Assembly: GCA_016125135.1 (NCBI GenBank) | Contig: WGMJ01000003.1 | Location: 398,317 to 462,316 of the forward strand | Source of the DNA: Alphaproteobacteria bacterium | Lineage (GTDB): Bacteria > Pseudomonadota > Alphaproteobacteria > Micavibrionales > Micavibrionaceae | Length of the DNA stretch: 64,000 nt | Direction of reading: 5' to 3' | In this document: piece after piece, positions 1 to 8,919 of the stretch | Position numbering within the stretch: position 1 is the stretch's first letter | How the letters are laid out: every line of letters starts with the position of its first letter | Position numbers and translations under genes: made by a program | Notes under the pieces: model-generated | Seen by the model: only the letters and a program-made list of their open reading frames with translations | Told to the model about the DNA's origin: nothing | Database searches by the model: none

Positions 1-1042
1 ATGAGTATGTCACACCACCAGTCATGCGGTCTGAGTTAACGTGGTCGTTAACGCCGATGTCAATTGACTTATCAAGGTATGATACGCCGATTGTGTAAGG
101 ACCAGTTGTGTAGTCTGCACCAACAACCCAAGTCTCTTCATCACCGTTAGCTGAAACACCACCGTTGTTTTCTGTGTAAGCAGCACCAATGCCGAAAGCA
201 CCGATGTTCAGGTCAAGACCTACGTTCCACTCATCGAAATCATCGAATGCAACGGGACCGAATACATCGTTTTCCATGTCAACTGTTGTGTAGCCACCAC
301 CAACGTTGATACCAACGTTGTTGAATGTGCCTTCCCAACGAGCGCCAACTTCCCATGCTTGACCAAATTCGTCTCCTTGGTCATCAAGGTTGAAGCCGCC
401 GAGGCTGTTAGAAATGTCAGCAAAGTTGTCAACATCTGGAGTCCATGACAAACCAGCTTGGAAGCCGGAGAATACTGGAGTCAAGTATGTCAGTTTATCA
501 ACGCCTGATGTCAGATCGTTATCGTAGTCAAACTCACCTGAAAGGTAAGTAGAAACTGCGCCACCACGTGTCAGAGCTTGACCGGCGAGGTCTGTCTGGC
601 TGTACGCGAATGGGTTTACGAATTGACGAAGACCGTCGATGTTTGTGTCAGCTGAAGGAGCAGCAACTTGGAGAAGGTAGGCAGCGCCGTCTTCTGTACC
701 AAAGTTTACACGACCCCATGAGCCTGAAACGTAGCCGTATGACTCGTCAACACCTGAACCGTCACCGTTATCGACTTCTAGTTCGATTTGGGCACCGAAT
801 GTCAGGCCGTTGCTTGTAACTTGCTCGAAGTTAACATGCAGTTCTGTATCACGAACCATATCAACGTCTTGTTGTTCAGCTACACCAGGAGCTGGGAGAG
901 AGCCTTCATCAAGACCTGCCCAACCAAGGTAAGCTTTCATGTAGCCACCTACTGTTGCTGTAAAGCCACCATCTTGCGCGAGCGCAGGTGTAGCAGCGAA
1001 CAACATACCGAGAGCAGCTGTGCTTAAGAGAACTTTTTTCAT
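1..1042 (-). CDS. Outer-membrane porin, 3' end cut by the window edge
   Basis: The frame is open from an ATG at 1042 (complement) to the window start, giving 347 codons and no stop. The N-terminus is a clear Sec signal peptide (MKKVLLSTAALGMLF, probable cleavage after ALA at residue 22). The rest is rich in Gly, Asp, Tyr and alternating polar/hydrophobic strands, such as GGYMKAYLGWAG and WGRVNFGTEDGAAY. This is typical of alphaproteobacterial 16-stranded general porins (Gram-negative porin family). It should form a diffusion channel in the outer membrane. A good ribosome site (GGAGG) lies about 8 bases before the ATG. The missing C-terminus normally ends in an aromatic residue, which cannot be checked here. 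It is divergent from the DUF3576-leuS group. Confidence 0.85.
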   Translation of the reverse strand, partial: MKKVLLSTAALGMLFAATPALAQDGGFTATVGGYMKAYLGWAGLDEGSLPAPGVAEQQDVDMVRDTELHVNFEQVTSNGLTFGAQIELEVDNGDGSGVDESYGYVSGSWGRVNFGTEDGAAYLLQVAAPSADTNIDGLRQFVNPFAYSQTDLAGQALTRGGAVSTYLSGEFDYDNDLTSGVDKLTYLTPVFSGFQAGLSWTPDVDNFADISNSLGGFNLDDQGDEFGQAWEVGARWEGTFNNVGINVGGGYTTVDMENDVFGPVAFDDFDEWNVGLDLNIGAFGIGAAYTENNGGVSANGDEETWVVGADYTTGPYTIGVSYLDKSIDIGVNDHVNSDRMTGGVTYS

Positions 1043-1183
1043 TTGTTTTGCCTCCAGAAAAAAAGTTTGTTTTACGCTGACCAAAAAATGGCCAGTTGAA
1101 GCCCGAAGCGGACTTCCTGAAACGAATATGCCTACGGAAAGACGGGAAAGATAGCAAAGCGGGACGGGGGTCGCCATTTTGTG

Positions 1184-1213
1184 AATATGCGTTGCAGATG
1201 TGCAACACATATT
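1184..1213. repeat. Near-perfect inverted repeat between the porin and DUF3576 genes
   Basis: Two 13-base arms (AATATGCGTTGCA and TGCAACACATATT) match at 12 of 13 positions around a 4-base centre. The repeat lies about 140 bases upstream of the porin ATG and 100 bases upstream of the DUF3576 ATG. It could be an operator serving either divergent gene, or a hairpin in the porin leader. There is no T-run next to it, so a terminator is unlikely. The rest of this 272-base intergenic region shows only a TATAAT-like hexamer at 1258-1263, a possible -10 for the plus-strand genes. Confidence 0.5.
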
Positions 1214-1314
1214 TTCATAATGCAGATATATTGCGCGAGGACATTTTCTTCACTATATATAATGCGTCCTAAACAGTCAGGCCCTAAAGCCGACTATATA
1301 ATAGAGAGACCATT

Positions 1315-1848
1315 ATGAGTTTACGTAACTTGATTATCCTGTCTTTATTCCCGATTTTACTGTTAGCTGCTTGTGGCTCGATGCCCGAAGGCGAGCAAAA
1401 ATACCCGACGAGTATCAATAAAGAATTGAACCGCGATGGGGACCCTTACAAAAAGCCACCAAGCCTGCTTGGCAAAGATGGCTGGAATGTGCTGGGTGGA
1501 AATTCCAATGATAAGGATGGAGCTGATGGTGTGCGCGTAAACGGATTCTTGTGGCGTGCGGCACTTGATACAGTTTCCTTTATGCCACTGGCCAGCGCTG
1601 ATCCATTCGGCGGTGTGATTCTCACAGATTGGTATGTCACGCCCGATAACCAGAGCGAACGCACAAAACTGAATGTCTTTATTCTCGATCGCCAGTTGAA
1701 ATCGACCGGCGTGAGCGTGAAAGTGTTCCGTCAGTTGAAAAAAGGCGGCAATTGGGTTGATGCGCAAGTGGCACCTGAAACCGCAACGAAGCTTGAAGAT
1801 ACAATTCTGACGCGCGCGCGCCAACTCCGTGTTGCCGCAGAAGAGTAA
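1315..1848 (+). CDS. DUF3576 family lipoprotein
   Basis: A 177-residue protein with a lipoprotein signal (hydrophobic core, then LLLAACGS, with the acylated Cys at residue 20). The body resembles the DUF3576 family, a conserved alphaproteobacterial protein of unknown role that commonly sits immediately upstream of leuS, as here. Only 3 bases separate its stop from the leuS ATG, so the two are co-transcribed. It ends in a charged helix (TKLEDTILTRARQLR). It is probably anchored in the inner or outer membrane facing the periplasm. The family name rests on context and general appearance. No function is known to me. Confidence 0.75.
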   Translation: MSLRNLIILSLFPILLLAACGSMPEGEQKYPTSINKELNRDGDPYKKPPSLLGKDGWNVLGGNSNDKDGADGVRVNGFLWRAALDTVSFMPLASADPFGGVILTDWYVTPDNQSERTKLNVFILDRQLKSTGVSVKVFRQLKKGGNWVDAQVAPETATKLEDTILTRARQLRVAAEE

Positions 1849-1851
1849 ACC

Positions 1852-4446
1852 ATGAGCAACACAACAGCAGTAGGTCAGCGTTATGCTGTGCGCGCCACCG
1901 AGGAAAAATGGCGCGCCAAGTGGGATGCGCAAAAATGCTTTGATGTGAAGCTTGATAAAAGCAAACCGAAATATTACGTGCTCGAGATGTTTCCCTATCC
2001 GTCAGGCCGTATTCATATGGGCCACGTGCGGAATTACACGCTTGGTGATGTTGTTGCCCGCTACCACAAACTACAAGGCTATAACGTGATGCACCCGATG
2101 GGCTGGGATGCGTTTGGTTTGCCAGCGGAGAACGCAGCTATTGAAAAAGGGGCGCACCCTGCAGAATGGACATACGCGAATATCAAGGATATGCGCGCGC
2201 AGTTGAAAACCATGGGCTTGTCATTTGACTGGAGCCGCGAGATTGCGACCTGCCACCCCGGCTATTACAAGCACGAACAGAAAATGTTCCTCGATTTCTA
2301 CAAACGCGGCCTCGCCTACCGCAAAGAAGCCTATGTGAACTGGGACCCTGTTGAAAATACAGTGCTCGCGAACGAACAAGTGGTTGATGGCAAGGGCTGG
2401 CGCTCGGGCGCCCCTGTTGAACGTCGCAAGTTGAATCAATGGGCGCTCAAAATTACGCATTACGCAGAAGAGTTACTGCAAGCCATTACAACATTGAATG
2501 GCTGGCCCGACAAAGTACGCCTGATGCAGGAAAACTGGATCGGTAAATCAGAAGGCGCTTTCTTCTCGTTCAAGCTCGAGGATGGCGACAAACAAATCGA
2601 GGTGTTCTCAACGCGTCCTGATACACTTTTTGGGGCATCTTTTGTGGCACTCGCGCCCGACCACCCGCTTGCCAAAGAATTGGTGGGCAACAAAGCGGGT
2701 TACGCAGAATTTGTAAAAGAATGCCAAGCGCTTGGCACATCGGAAGCGGCGATTGAACAGGCCGAGAAGATTGGTTTTGATACAGGCTTAAAAGTTATTC
2801 ACCCGTTTGATAATACAAAAACACTGCCTGTTTATCTTGCAAATTTCATTTTGATGGATTATGGCACCGGCGCGATTTTTGGTTGCCCTGCACATGATGT
2901 GCGCGATTATGCTTTCGCTACAAAATATAAATTGCCTATTCTGCCAGTTGTCTTACCAGAAGGTGCTGATGCCGCTTCGTTTAAACTTGATGGCGAGGCA
3001 TTTACAGGTGATGGCAAAATATTCAACTCGGAATTTTTGAATGGACTCGAGGTAGAGCCCGCTAAAAAAGCGGCGATCAAGAAACTGCAAGAACTTGGTG
3101 TTGGTAAAGGTGTCACACAATACCGCATCCGTGATTGGGGTGTATCACGCCAGCGTTACTGGGGTTGCCCGATCCCGATTATCCATTGCGATGCTTGCGG
3201 CGTTGTACCCGTGCCGGATGACCAATTGCCGGTAACTTTACCGGAAGATGTCAACTTCGATAAGCCCGGCAACCCGATTGCCAACCACCCGACATGGAAA
3301 AATTGCAAATGCCCGTCTTGCGGCAAGGATGCGCAACGTGAAACCGATACGTTTGATACATTCTTTGAATCAAGCTGGTATTTCGCACGTTTCTGTGACC
3401 CGCGTAACGAGAATGAAGCTTTTGCCCGCGATATCGTGAATTATTGGCTGCCTGTTGACCAATATATCGGCGGTGTCGAGCACGCAGTGATGCATTTGTT
3501 ATATGCACGTTTCTTTACGCGCGCTTTAAAAGATTGTGGTTATCTTGATCTCGATGAGCCGTTTGCCGCGCTTTACACGCAAGGCATGGTCAATCACATG
3601 ACTTTCAAGGACGCGCAAGGCAAATGGGTTCTGCCGGCTGATGTTGTAAAGAACGACAAGGGCGACTGGGTTTTATTGGCCTCACAGGAAAAGGTGACGG
3701 CAGGCCGCGTCGAGAAAATGTCGAAATCGAAAAAGAACGTGATCGACCCGCAGGAAATTCTTGAAACATATGGTGCTGACTCGGCGCGTTTGTTTATTCT
3801 CTCGGACTCACCACCAGATCGTGATCTCGAATGGACAGAGAGTGGTTTAGAGGGTGCATGGCGCTTCATCAATCGTCTTTACCGCCTTGTGAATGACAAC
3901 ATCGATGCTTTGCGTGCGGTAAAGCTTGAGAATATTCCGAATAAATTCTCGGATGAAGCTTTAACGCTTCGCCGCAAATCACACCAAAGCTTGCACGGTG
4001 TTGCAAAAGATATTGAAGCTTTCCATTTAAACAAAGCCGTTGCCCGTTTGCGCGAGCTTGCGAATATGGCGGAAGGGTTTAACTTGCAAGGCGAAGGTAA
4101 TTTATGGGCCTTCCGTGAAGCGGTGGAATTTTTACTGCAGGGTTTCAACCCGATGATCCCGCATATTACCGAAGAATGCTGGGATGTGCTGGGCCACGCA
4201 GAAATTCTGGCAGAAGCCACATGGCCAGAACTGCAAGAAGATTTGCTTGCGAATGATACAGTCACAATTGCTGTGCAGGTGAACGGGAAATTGCGTGCAA
4301 CCATTACACTGCCAGCCAATACCGATAAAACAGAGGCCGAGAAGGCAGCGCTTGCAGAAGAAAACGTCAAACGTGCGCTGGAAGGCAAGGATATCAAGAA
4401 GGTCGTCGTTGTGCCGAATAAAATTGTGAATGTGGTGGTGGCGTAA
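1852..4446 (+). CDS. leuS: Leucyl-tRNA synthetase
   Basis: This cytoplasmic class Ia synthetase charges tRNA-Leu. At 864 residues it matches the bacterial family length. Visible landmarks are the HIGH-type signature HMGH at residues 55-58 within [12 protein letters not shown], the CP1 editing-domain motif TRPDTLFG near residue 254, a tandem CxxC zinc-type segment (CDACG, then CPSCG), the WGCPIPI segment, and the KMSKS loop at 622-626. A C-terminal anticodon-binding and leucine-specific domain ends in a Val-rich tail. It lies in a tight group with the DUF3576 lipoprotein upstream and lptE downstream. Its TAA stop and the lptE ATG share one base. No anomaly was seen. Confidence 0.97.
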   Translation: MSNTTAVGQRYAVRATEEKWRAKWDAQKCFDVKLDKSKPKYYVLEMFPYPSGRIHMGHVRNYTLGDVVARYHKLQGYNVMHPMGWDAFGLPAENAAIEKGAHPAEWTYANIKDMRAQLKTMGLSFDWSREIATCHPGYYKHEQKMFLDFYKRGLAYRKEAYVNWDPVENTVLANEQVVDGKGWRSGAPVERRKLNQWALKITHYAEELLQAITTLNGWPDKVRLMQENWIGKSEGAFFSFKLEDGDKQIEVFSTRPDTLFGASFVALAPDHPLAKELVGNKAGYAEFVKECQALGTSEAAIEQAEKIGFDTGLKVIHPFDNTKTLPVYLANFILMDYGTGAIFGCPAHDVRDYAFATKYKLPILPVVLPEGADAASFKLDGEAFTGDGKIFNSEFLNGLEVEPAKKAAIKKLQELGVGKGVTQYRIRDWGVSRQRYWGCPIPIIHCDACGVVPVPDDQLPVTLPEDVNFDKPGNPIANHPTWKNCKCPSCGKDAQRETDTFDTFFESSWYFARFCDPRNENEAFARDIVNYWLPVDQYIGGVEHAVMHLLYARFFTRALKDCGYLDLDEPFAALYTQGMVNHMTFKDAQGKWVLPADVVKNDKGDWVLLASQEKVTAGRVEKMSKSKKNVIDPQEILETYGADSARLFILSDSPPDRDLEWTESGLEGAWRFINRLYRLVNDNIDALRAVKLENIPNKFSDEALTLRRKSHQSLHGVAKDIEAFHLNKAVARLRELANMAEGFNLQGEGNLWAFREAVEFLLQGFNPMIPHITEECWDVLGHAEILAEATWPELQEDLLANDTVTIAVQVNGKLRATITLPANTDKTEAEKAALAEENVKRALEGKDIKKVVVVPNKIVNVVVA

Positions 4447-4943
4447 TGAAATATTTTCTTACCGCGTCGCTTTTGCTTCTGGCTGCTTGTGGTTTTACCC
4501 CGCTTTACGGCGAGAAAATACAAGGGGCCTCGGCCAAGGACTTTTTTTCACAGATTGATATTATGCTGATCCCGGATCGTGAAGGGCAGCAGCTCCGTAA
4601 TGCACTTCTGGACCAGTTGAATATGAGCGGTGTACCGTCGCAGCCGCGCTACCGCCTACATATTCAGGAAATTGCCGAAGAAAAACGCGAGCTTGATATT
4701 ACAAAAGAAGCAGATACAACGCGCAGCCAGCTACGTTTGCGGACATCTTTCAAACTTGTTGATCTGGAATCTCAGCAAACTGTTTTGGGCCGCAGCGTTT
4801 ATGCCATTACAAGCTATAACGAGCTGGCGAGCGAGTTTTCCACGCGTGTAACGGAGCAAAACGCCCGTGATAACGCGATTACCGAGCTTGCACGGCAGAT
4901 CGAGCGTGACCTTGCCCTCTACGCGAACACGTTGGAAAAATGA
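4446..4943 (+). CDS. lptE: LPS-assembly lipoprotein LptE
   Basis: A 165-residue outer-membrane lipoprotein that plugs the LptD barrel and takes part in placing lipopolysaccharide in the outer leaflet. The signal ends in LLLLAAC with the lipid-bearing Cys at residue 15, followed by GFTPLYG, the hallmark N-terminus of mature LptE. The order leuS-lptE-holA is widely conserved in proteobacteria and supports the call, because LptE sequences are otherwise poorly conserved. The start shares its A with the leuS stop codon, and the end overlaps the holA ATG by 4 bases, so the three genes are translationally coupled. Its presence shows that the organism makes LPS. Confidence 0.93.
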   Translation: MKYFLTASLLLLAACGFTPLYGEKIQGASAKDFFSQIDIMLIPDREGQQLRNALLDQLNMSGVPSQPRYRLHIQEIAEEKRELDITKEADTTRSQLRLRTSFKLVDLESQQTVLGRSVYAITSYNELASEFSTRVTEQNARDNAITELARQIERDLALYANTLEK

Positions 4944-5953
4944 AGCTAACCTGGCGCGATATTGATTCTTTTCTGAAAAAACCGCCTGCGCATATAAAGG
5001 CTATTCTTGTTTACGGGCCCGATACAGGCTTGATTGCCGAGCGTGTGCAAATGCTGGCCAAAACCCAAGTGGCTGATGTGAATGACCCGTTCTCGGTTTC
5101 AGCGCTTGATGCCGATAATGTAGCCTCCGATAAAGCGCTGCTTGTCGATGAGGCGAGTGCGATTTCAATGTTTGGCGGCAAGCGGCTTGTGAAGGTTGCA
5201 GGTGTCACCGATAAAACAGCGGTGAGTATCAAACATTATTTGCAAAACGCTCCCGCGGAATCGTTTGTGCTTTGTGATGGTGGCGATCTGGGTGCGCGGT
5301 CTGCCCTTCGCCTACTCTTCGAAAAATCTGAAAATGCTGCTGCGCTGCCGTGCTACGCGGATGATGCGAAGGGCGCCTCCATGGTGATCAGGAATATGCT
5401 ACGCGACCAGCAATTCACAATTGAAAATGACGCGCTTTCATATTTGGCCGAGCAAACAGCAGGGAACCGCCTGCGCTTGCGCAGTGAAATTGATAAATTG
5501 ATGGTCTATATGGGGGATGACAAACGTATCACCCTTGCCCATGCGCTTGCGAATACGGGCAATATCGAAGACGAAAGTATTGATGATCTTGTTTACGCAT
5601 TGGGTGATCGTAATTTTGCCGAAGCTGAAGCTTCATATAAACGGTTATTACAAGAGGGTGTTGCACCGATACAGGTCACACGGGCCTGCACGTCACATTT
5701 TCGTCGTTTGCATCAGGTGCTTTCATTCATCGCACAAGGCGCAAGTATTGATGATGCGATGAAATCCCTCACGCCGATCGTATTCTTCAAGCTCGAGCCG
5801 CGTTTCCGCGCACAACTTAACAGGTGGAATATGCCTGCACTTGCACGGGCCATTGATGCTGTTCAAAAGCTGGAGTCAGCGTGTAAAAAAACAGGCTCCC
5901 CTGTAGAGAGCCTGATTTCCCATTCTTTTTATGATATCAGCCGCGCGGCTTAA
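4940..5953 (+). CDS. holA: DNA polymerase III subunit delta
   Basis: The delta subunit of the clamp loader opens the beta sliding clamp during DNA replication. The 337-residue length is normal. The N-terminal part has the expected VYGPDTGLIAER segment (Walker A-like but degenerate, as in delta subunits). The middle carries the NRLRLRSEIDKLMVY helix region and the C-terminus the collar domain with HFRRLHQVLSFI. The ATG overlaps the lptE stop (ATGA). The 3' end of the coding sequence contains an opposite-strand terminator (5885-5914), and the stop overlaps the convergent DUF1150 gene by 4 bases. Confidence 0.95.
   Translation: MKLTWRDIDSFLKKPPAHIKAILVYGPDTGLIAERVQMLAKTQVADVNDPFSVSALDADNVASDKALLVDEASAISMFGGKRLVKVAGVTDKTAVSIKHYLQNAPAESFVLCDGGDLGARSALRLLFEKSENAAALPCYADDAKGASMVIRNMLRDQQFTIENDALSYLAEQTAGNRLRLRSEIDKLMVYMGDDKRITLAHALANTGNIEDESIDDLVYALGDRNFAEAEASYKRLLQEGVAPIQVTRACTSHFRRLHQVLSFIAQGASIDDAMKSLTPIVFFKLEPRFRAQLNRWNMPALARAIDAVQKLESACKKTGSPVESLISHSFYDISRAA
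5885..5914 (-). terminator. Rho-independent terminator of the hsp20-DUF1150 operon, inside holA
   Basis: Read on the minus strand, CAGGCTC, a 9-base loop and GAGCCTG form a perfect 7-bp stem followed directly by seven T. It lies 36 bases past the DUF1150 stop codon, in the right place and direction to end the hsp20-DUF1150 transcript. It is embedded in codons near the 3' end of holA. On the plus strand there is no T-run after the stem. Confidence 0.75.
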
Positions 5954-6186
5954 TGCAGCGTCACGGGCTCCAGCTCGTTCTGGCGTGCAAGCACGGCAGC
6001 CGCCGCCGGTGTTTCAGCCATCGCAAGTGGTGTTCCGTCAGCTGCGTGCACAGCATAAAGCGTATGCCCGATGACTTGGAGTGGCTTGATATAAGCGACC
6101 TCCGCAACCCCTAAGCGCAAGAAGTCTTGCGTCGTGATTGTTTTTAAAGAAAGCTCGCGTGATTGATTGATGTTTTCTGATTGCAT
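5950..6186 (-). CDS. DUF1150 family small protein
   Basis: A 78-residue soluble protein with no signal or membrane segment. The central part (LGVAEVAYIKPL, then YAVHAADGTPLAM) fits the DUF1150 family of short alphaproteobacterial proteins that typically follow an hsp20 gene. Here it lies 31 bases downstream of hsp20 on the same strand, so it is probably co-transcribed and heat-induced. Its biochemical role is not known. The last bases overlap the holA stop. The ATG is the only sensible start. Confidence 0.8.
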   Translation of the reverse strand: MQSENINQSRELSLKTITTQDFLRLGVAEVAYIKPLQVIGHTLYAVHAADGTPLAMAETPAAAAVLARQNELEPVTLH

Positions 6187-6217
6187 TGTAATAGGATACC
6201 CTTTCCTGTCACGCTTA

Positions 6218-6688
6218 TCAAATTTTAACCTTCTCTTTACTTTTTACTTCAATCGCCTCGACATGCTTTGCGTTTTCAAGCCCTTGATTGATCGGGATTT
6301 TACGCGAAAGTGTTTCAGGGACAACGCGTTGCATATCAACATGCAACAAGCCGTTATCAAGTGATGCACCGAGAATTTCGATGCTATCTGCAAGCACAAA
6401 CGCACGCTGGAACTGGCGTGCCGCAATGCCGCGATGCAGGTAAATTTTCTCGGCATCTTCCTGTTGCTTGCCGCGGATAACAAGCTGGTTTTGCTCGAGC
6501 TGGACATCAAGTTCGTCCATCGAAAAACCGGCAACAGCAATGGTAATGCGCAGTCCGTTCTCGCCAATCTGTTCAATATTGTAAGGGGGGTAGCCTTCGG
6601 AGGCTGATTTTTTCAAACGGTCAAAAGTCCGTTCGAAATGGTCAAAACCAAGGAAAAGGGGGTTATCAAGAAATAAAGTACGTGTCAT
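6218..6688 (-). CDS. Small heat-shock protein, Hsp20 family
   Basis: A cytoplasmic ATP-independent holdase that binds unfolding proteins. The 156 residues contain an alpha-crystallin domain from about residue 35 to 130: PPYNIEQIGENGLRITIAVAGF, split here as the PPYNIE entry and the ITIAVAGF strand, then NQLVIRGKQ and YLHRGIAARQFQRAF, a variant of the usual RGIA.R.F.R.F motif. The protein closely resembles the IbpA-like class of alphaproteobacteria. It heads a two-gene operon with DUF1150. A heat-shock-type promoter (6753-6782) lies about 65 bases upstream and a terminator lies in holA. Confidence 0.95.
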   Translation of the reverse strand: MTRTLFLDNPLFLGFDHFERTFDRLKKSASEGYPPYNIEQIGENGLRITIAVAGFSMDELDVQLEQNQLVIRGKQQEDAEKIYLHRGIAARQFQRAFVLADSIEILGASLDNGLLHVDMQRVVPETLSRKIPINQGLENAKHVEAIEVKSKEKVKI

Positions 6689-6752
6689 GTGTCAAACTCC
6701 TCATTGAGCAAGTTAAGTTAAAGCGGAACCCCTTATGGGCATTCCTTCAATA

Positions 6753-6782
6753 ATATATAGGAGAGCTTAAACCGATTTCAAG
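6753..6782 (-). promoter_or_regulatory. Probable RpoH (sigma-32) promoter of hsp20
   Basis: On the minus strand CTTGAA (complement of 6777-6782) is followed after 16 bases by CTATATAT (complement of 6753-6760). This matches the alphaproteobacterial heat-shock sigma pattern of a CTTGAA-type -35 with a CYTATNT-type -10. The placement implies a leader of about 60 bases. The -35 overlaps the stop codon of the upstream gene. Confidence 0.55.
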
Positions 6783-7263
6783 ACGGGCGGCGTTCGAAAA
6801 GAGCACGGGCCGCGGGTGTTGGCACATCTGTCAGAAATAACAGGCTTTTTTCGTTTTCTGTGAAATCAAGCACTCGCGCACTCAGCTTATTTTCTGTCAT
6901 AAAACCTGTAATGGCTTCTACCCAGCAGTTACGCAAGTTTGCAAGGTTATGATTCAAACCGAGGCACGGGTTTGGCGTTGTATTTTTCGGTGGCGACCGG
7001 AATGCCAGAATCTGGCTGACCTGCAAGAGGCTTTTGCGCATGGAAAGTATTGCTAATTGCGCACCGGCATCCTGTAATTCGCGTGCCTCACGCTCGCGCA
7101 TAGCGTTCCTTTGCTTGTTTACTTGCGCAACAAGTAATTCCTGCGTTCCTGGTGCATAGGCTTCAAGCTTGTGAATGAGGGGGATCAGCGCAACACTATT
7201 GATTTCGGCTGGCGAGAATTTTCGGCTTATATTCGGATGCACCGAATGTTGTGATGGCCCCAT
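6778..7263 (-). CDS. Hypothetical protein, 161 residues
   Basis: I do not recognise this protein. It has no signal peptide or membrane segment. The first half is predicted helical and charged (NKQRNAMREREARELQDAG). A Pro/Asn-rich linker follows (SPPKNTTPNPCLG). The end has alternating hydrophobic residues (LLFLTDVPTPAARALFERR). It lies upstream of hsp20 on the same strand, but the hsp20 promoter overlaps its stop codon, so hsp20 is probably transcribed separately. The ATG at 7263 has a weak AGGGA site about 11 bases upstream. Reading-frame length and codon use agree with neighbouring genes, so it is probably real. Confidence 0.6.
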   Translation of the reverse strand: MGPSQHSVHPNISRKFSPAEINSVALIPLIHKLEAYAPGTQELLVAQVNKQRNAMREREARELQDAGAQLAILSMRKSLLQVSQILAFRSPPKNTTPNPCLGLNHNLANLRNCWVEAITGFMTENKLSARVLDFTENEKSLLFLTDVPTPAARALFERRPS

Positions 7264-7323
7264 TTTTATTTTTAGTCCCTGTTATTGTTTTTCTTTAAGG
7301 ATACCAGAAGGGGGGTGGTCAGA

Positions 7324-7521
7324 TCAAACAGTCTTGGCTTTTACGAAAACGCGGTCGCAATAGCCGCATTCCACAACGCTTTTACCGTCAAAGCTATAAT
7401 AGACAATCGGGTGGCCGAGCGGGCCATTGCCACCATCGCAAGCCACGGAATCTGCCGAATCTTCGACCAAAATGGTCTCGGGCGTTGTCATAGAGGGGTT
7501 AGAGGGCTGTTTATTAAGCAT
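7324..7521 (-). CDS. Zinc-finger CHCC domain protein (NDUFS6-like)
   Basis: A 65-residue protein with the zinc-binding pattern of the zf-CHCC family: Cys28, His37 (in GHPIVYYSF), Cys52 and Cys55 (CGYCDRVFV). In mitochondria the related NDUFS6 subunit belongs to the complex I iron-sulphur module. Many alphaproteobacteria carry a free-standing version of this size, probably also tied to complex I, although that is inference here. An internal Met at residue 11 is an alternative start. Neither start has a strong ribosome site. It is divergent from the gene at 7578. Confidence 0.8.
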   Translation of the reverse strand: MLNKQPSNPSMTTPETILVEDSADSVACDGGNGPLGHPIVYYSFDGKSVVECGYCDRVFVKAKTV

Positions 7522-7577
7522 TTTTTTTACTTTTTCGCGTAATTTTTAAGAATATATCACGACGTTTTTATATTGTC

Positions 7578-7973
7578 ATGAGCCCTTTTGAACCAGACCA
7601 GTTTAACGATCACCCTGTTGCAGTGAAGGCAAACGGGAAATTCACCAGCGTCATGGTGGATGTTGATGCTGTTGTAAAGAGCTGGAAAAAATCACTCTTT
7701 AGTTATGAATGGCTAACGCCTGAAGGTGCGATCAAACCCATTGATGCCCTGAATGATGCTGAAATGCAGAAGCGCGCACTCGTTGAAGAGCGCATCACAA
7801 AAGGCGACAAGCTTGAAAAACCAATTCTTGGTATCGGCATGCTGGACAATGTCGAGATCGGCTCGGGCCGTGAAATACTTCTTACGCTCGCAGCGCACGG
7901 CACGAAGAAAATGCCCGTGCATGTGCCTGCTTCGCAGGTCGCCGAGTTTAAAAAATTCCGTGTTGATTTGTAA
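7578..7973 (+). CDS. Hypothetical protein, 131 residues
   Basis: A soluble protein with no recognised domain and no signal peptide. The sequence falls into an N-terminal part (FTSVMVDVDAVVKSWKKSLF), a middle helix (LNDAEMQKRALVEERI) and a C-terminal strand-rich segment (IGSGREILLTLAA, then MPVHVPASQV). The end may bind a ligand or another protein, but nothing visible shows this. Its stop abuts the zur stop region (convergent, no gap), so the two transcripts meet here. Confidence 0.65.
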   Translation: MSPFEPDQFNDHPVAVKANGKFTSVMVDVDAVVKSWKKSLFSYEWLTPEGAIKPIDALNDAEMQKRALVEERITKGDKLEKPILGIGMLDNVEIGSGREILLTLAAHGTKKMPVHVPASQVAEFKKFRVDL

Positions 7974-8408
7974 TTAGTGGCCTTTGCAACAGGCGCTGCA
8001 TGTCCCGTGCAGCTCTGTGAGCGCGCGGTTGATGTGGAAATGCTGATGTTTGGCCAGTGTTTCAAGCGCGTTTGATATTTTCCGGTCGTGAATTTCTTCT
8101 ACATTTTCGCATTCACTGCACACAAGAAAAAGCGCATCGGCATGGTCATGTGTTTCAGCACAGAACACAAAGGCATTCTTGCTATCCAGTTTGTGCACAA
8201 AACCTGTTTCCACCCAGAATTCAAGGGCGCGGTAAACAGTCGGGGGTTTTGCGCCCAATTCATCGATGATTTCGTAGGCTGTTAGCGGCTTACCTGCTTT
8301 TACAAGTGTTTCAATCACCTCTTGCCGTGGTGCGGTCACGTTCCAGCCGCGCTGCTCGCAAGCGCTCCAGACGGATGCGAGCTGTTTGTCATTTTTTCTT
8401 TGCATCAT
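7974..8408 (-). CDS. zur: Fur-family zinc uptake regulator Zur
   Basis: A 144-residue repressor of the Fur superfamily. The N-terminal winged helix (VTAPRQEVIETLV, then KPPTVYRALEFWVETGFVH) reads DNA. The C-terminal half holds the metal sites: HDHADALFLVCSEC with Cys97/Cys100 and CSACCKGH with Cys137/Cys140, the paired CxxC structural zinc site of Zur-like proteins, plus a His-rich strand (KHQHFH). The Zur call over Fur rests on these Cys pairs and on its place as the last gene of an operon whose promoter carries two TGTTAT-N3-ATAACA-type palindromes. This suggests autoregulation. The start overlaps the end of the DUF3299 gene by 20 bases. Confidence 0.88.
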   Translation of the reverse strand: MMQRKNDKQLASVWSACEQRGWNVTAPRQEVIETLVKAGKPLTAYEIIDELGAKPPTVYRALEFWVETGFVHKLDSKNAFVFCAETHDHADALFLVCSECENVEEIHDRKISNALETLAKHQHFHINRALTELHGTCSACCKGH

Positions 8409-8919
8409 TTAACCTGTAGAAAATACCATACTCCATATCTTCTGGCACAAGTTCAAGTGTGCCTTCAAGTGTAATTGCATCATAAGTGAATTTAATTGGT
8501 TTGACGGGGTGCGCTTCAACAATCAGTGACGGCCCGACATGGTAATGATAAGGGCAAGTCATCGGGTAGGGGCCAAAAAGAAACAGCTTTTGTTTTTCAT
8601 CTTCATCAAGCGGGAACATATAGCCGCGCATTTTGACCGTTTTTCTGTCATATGACTTCATTTCAGTGGAAAAATCAGGTTTTGCATAGTCGGAGCGCAT
8701 GCCATCCCCATCAACCAGCGAGAACACTTTCTCTTTCGTCTGCGCAAATATATCCCAGCTCAGAGCGCCCTTGGGTACATCAACATAATCTTTCCATGCC
8801 CCTAAAATGCGTGTCTCGGAAAATTCGATCGTGCTTTCTTCAAGAGGTTGTTCTTCCAGCGCCAGTGCTGGTATGGCGACAAGAGAGACGGCAAGGAGAA
8901 GCAGTAAACTAAGCCGCAT
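8389..8919 (-). CDS. DUF3299 family exported protein of the Zur operon
   Basis: 176 residues from the ATG at 8919, which has a GGAGAG ribosome site. A longer reading from 8988 would bury the signal peptide and is less likely. The signal is MRLSLLLLLAVSLVAIPALA. The mature part resembles the DUF3299 family, with VKMRGYMFPLDEDEKQKLFLFGPY and TCPYHYHVGPS as short recognisable stretches. The Cys and two His of the latter could bind metal. DUF3299 proteins often accompany MacB-type ABC transporters in zinc-starvation operons such as the zrg locus described in Vibrio, which fits this context. Its role in zinc handling is inference. Confidence 0.75.
   Translation of the reverse strand: MRLSLLLLLAVSLVAIPALALEEQPLEESTIEFSETRILGAWKDYVDVPKGALSWDIFAQTKEKVFSLVDGDGMRSDYAKPDFSTEMKSYDRKTVKMRGYMFPLDEDEKQKLFLFGPYPMTCPYHYHVGPSLIVEAHPVKPIKFTYDAITLEGTLELVPEDMEYGIFYRLNDAKKK

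Noticed and set aside
1..1042. Short plus-strand and minus-strand frames in the first kilobase
   Set aside because: They are out-of-frame readings of the porin gene, which is open over the whole stretch with a signal peptide and ribosome site.
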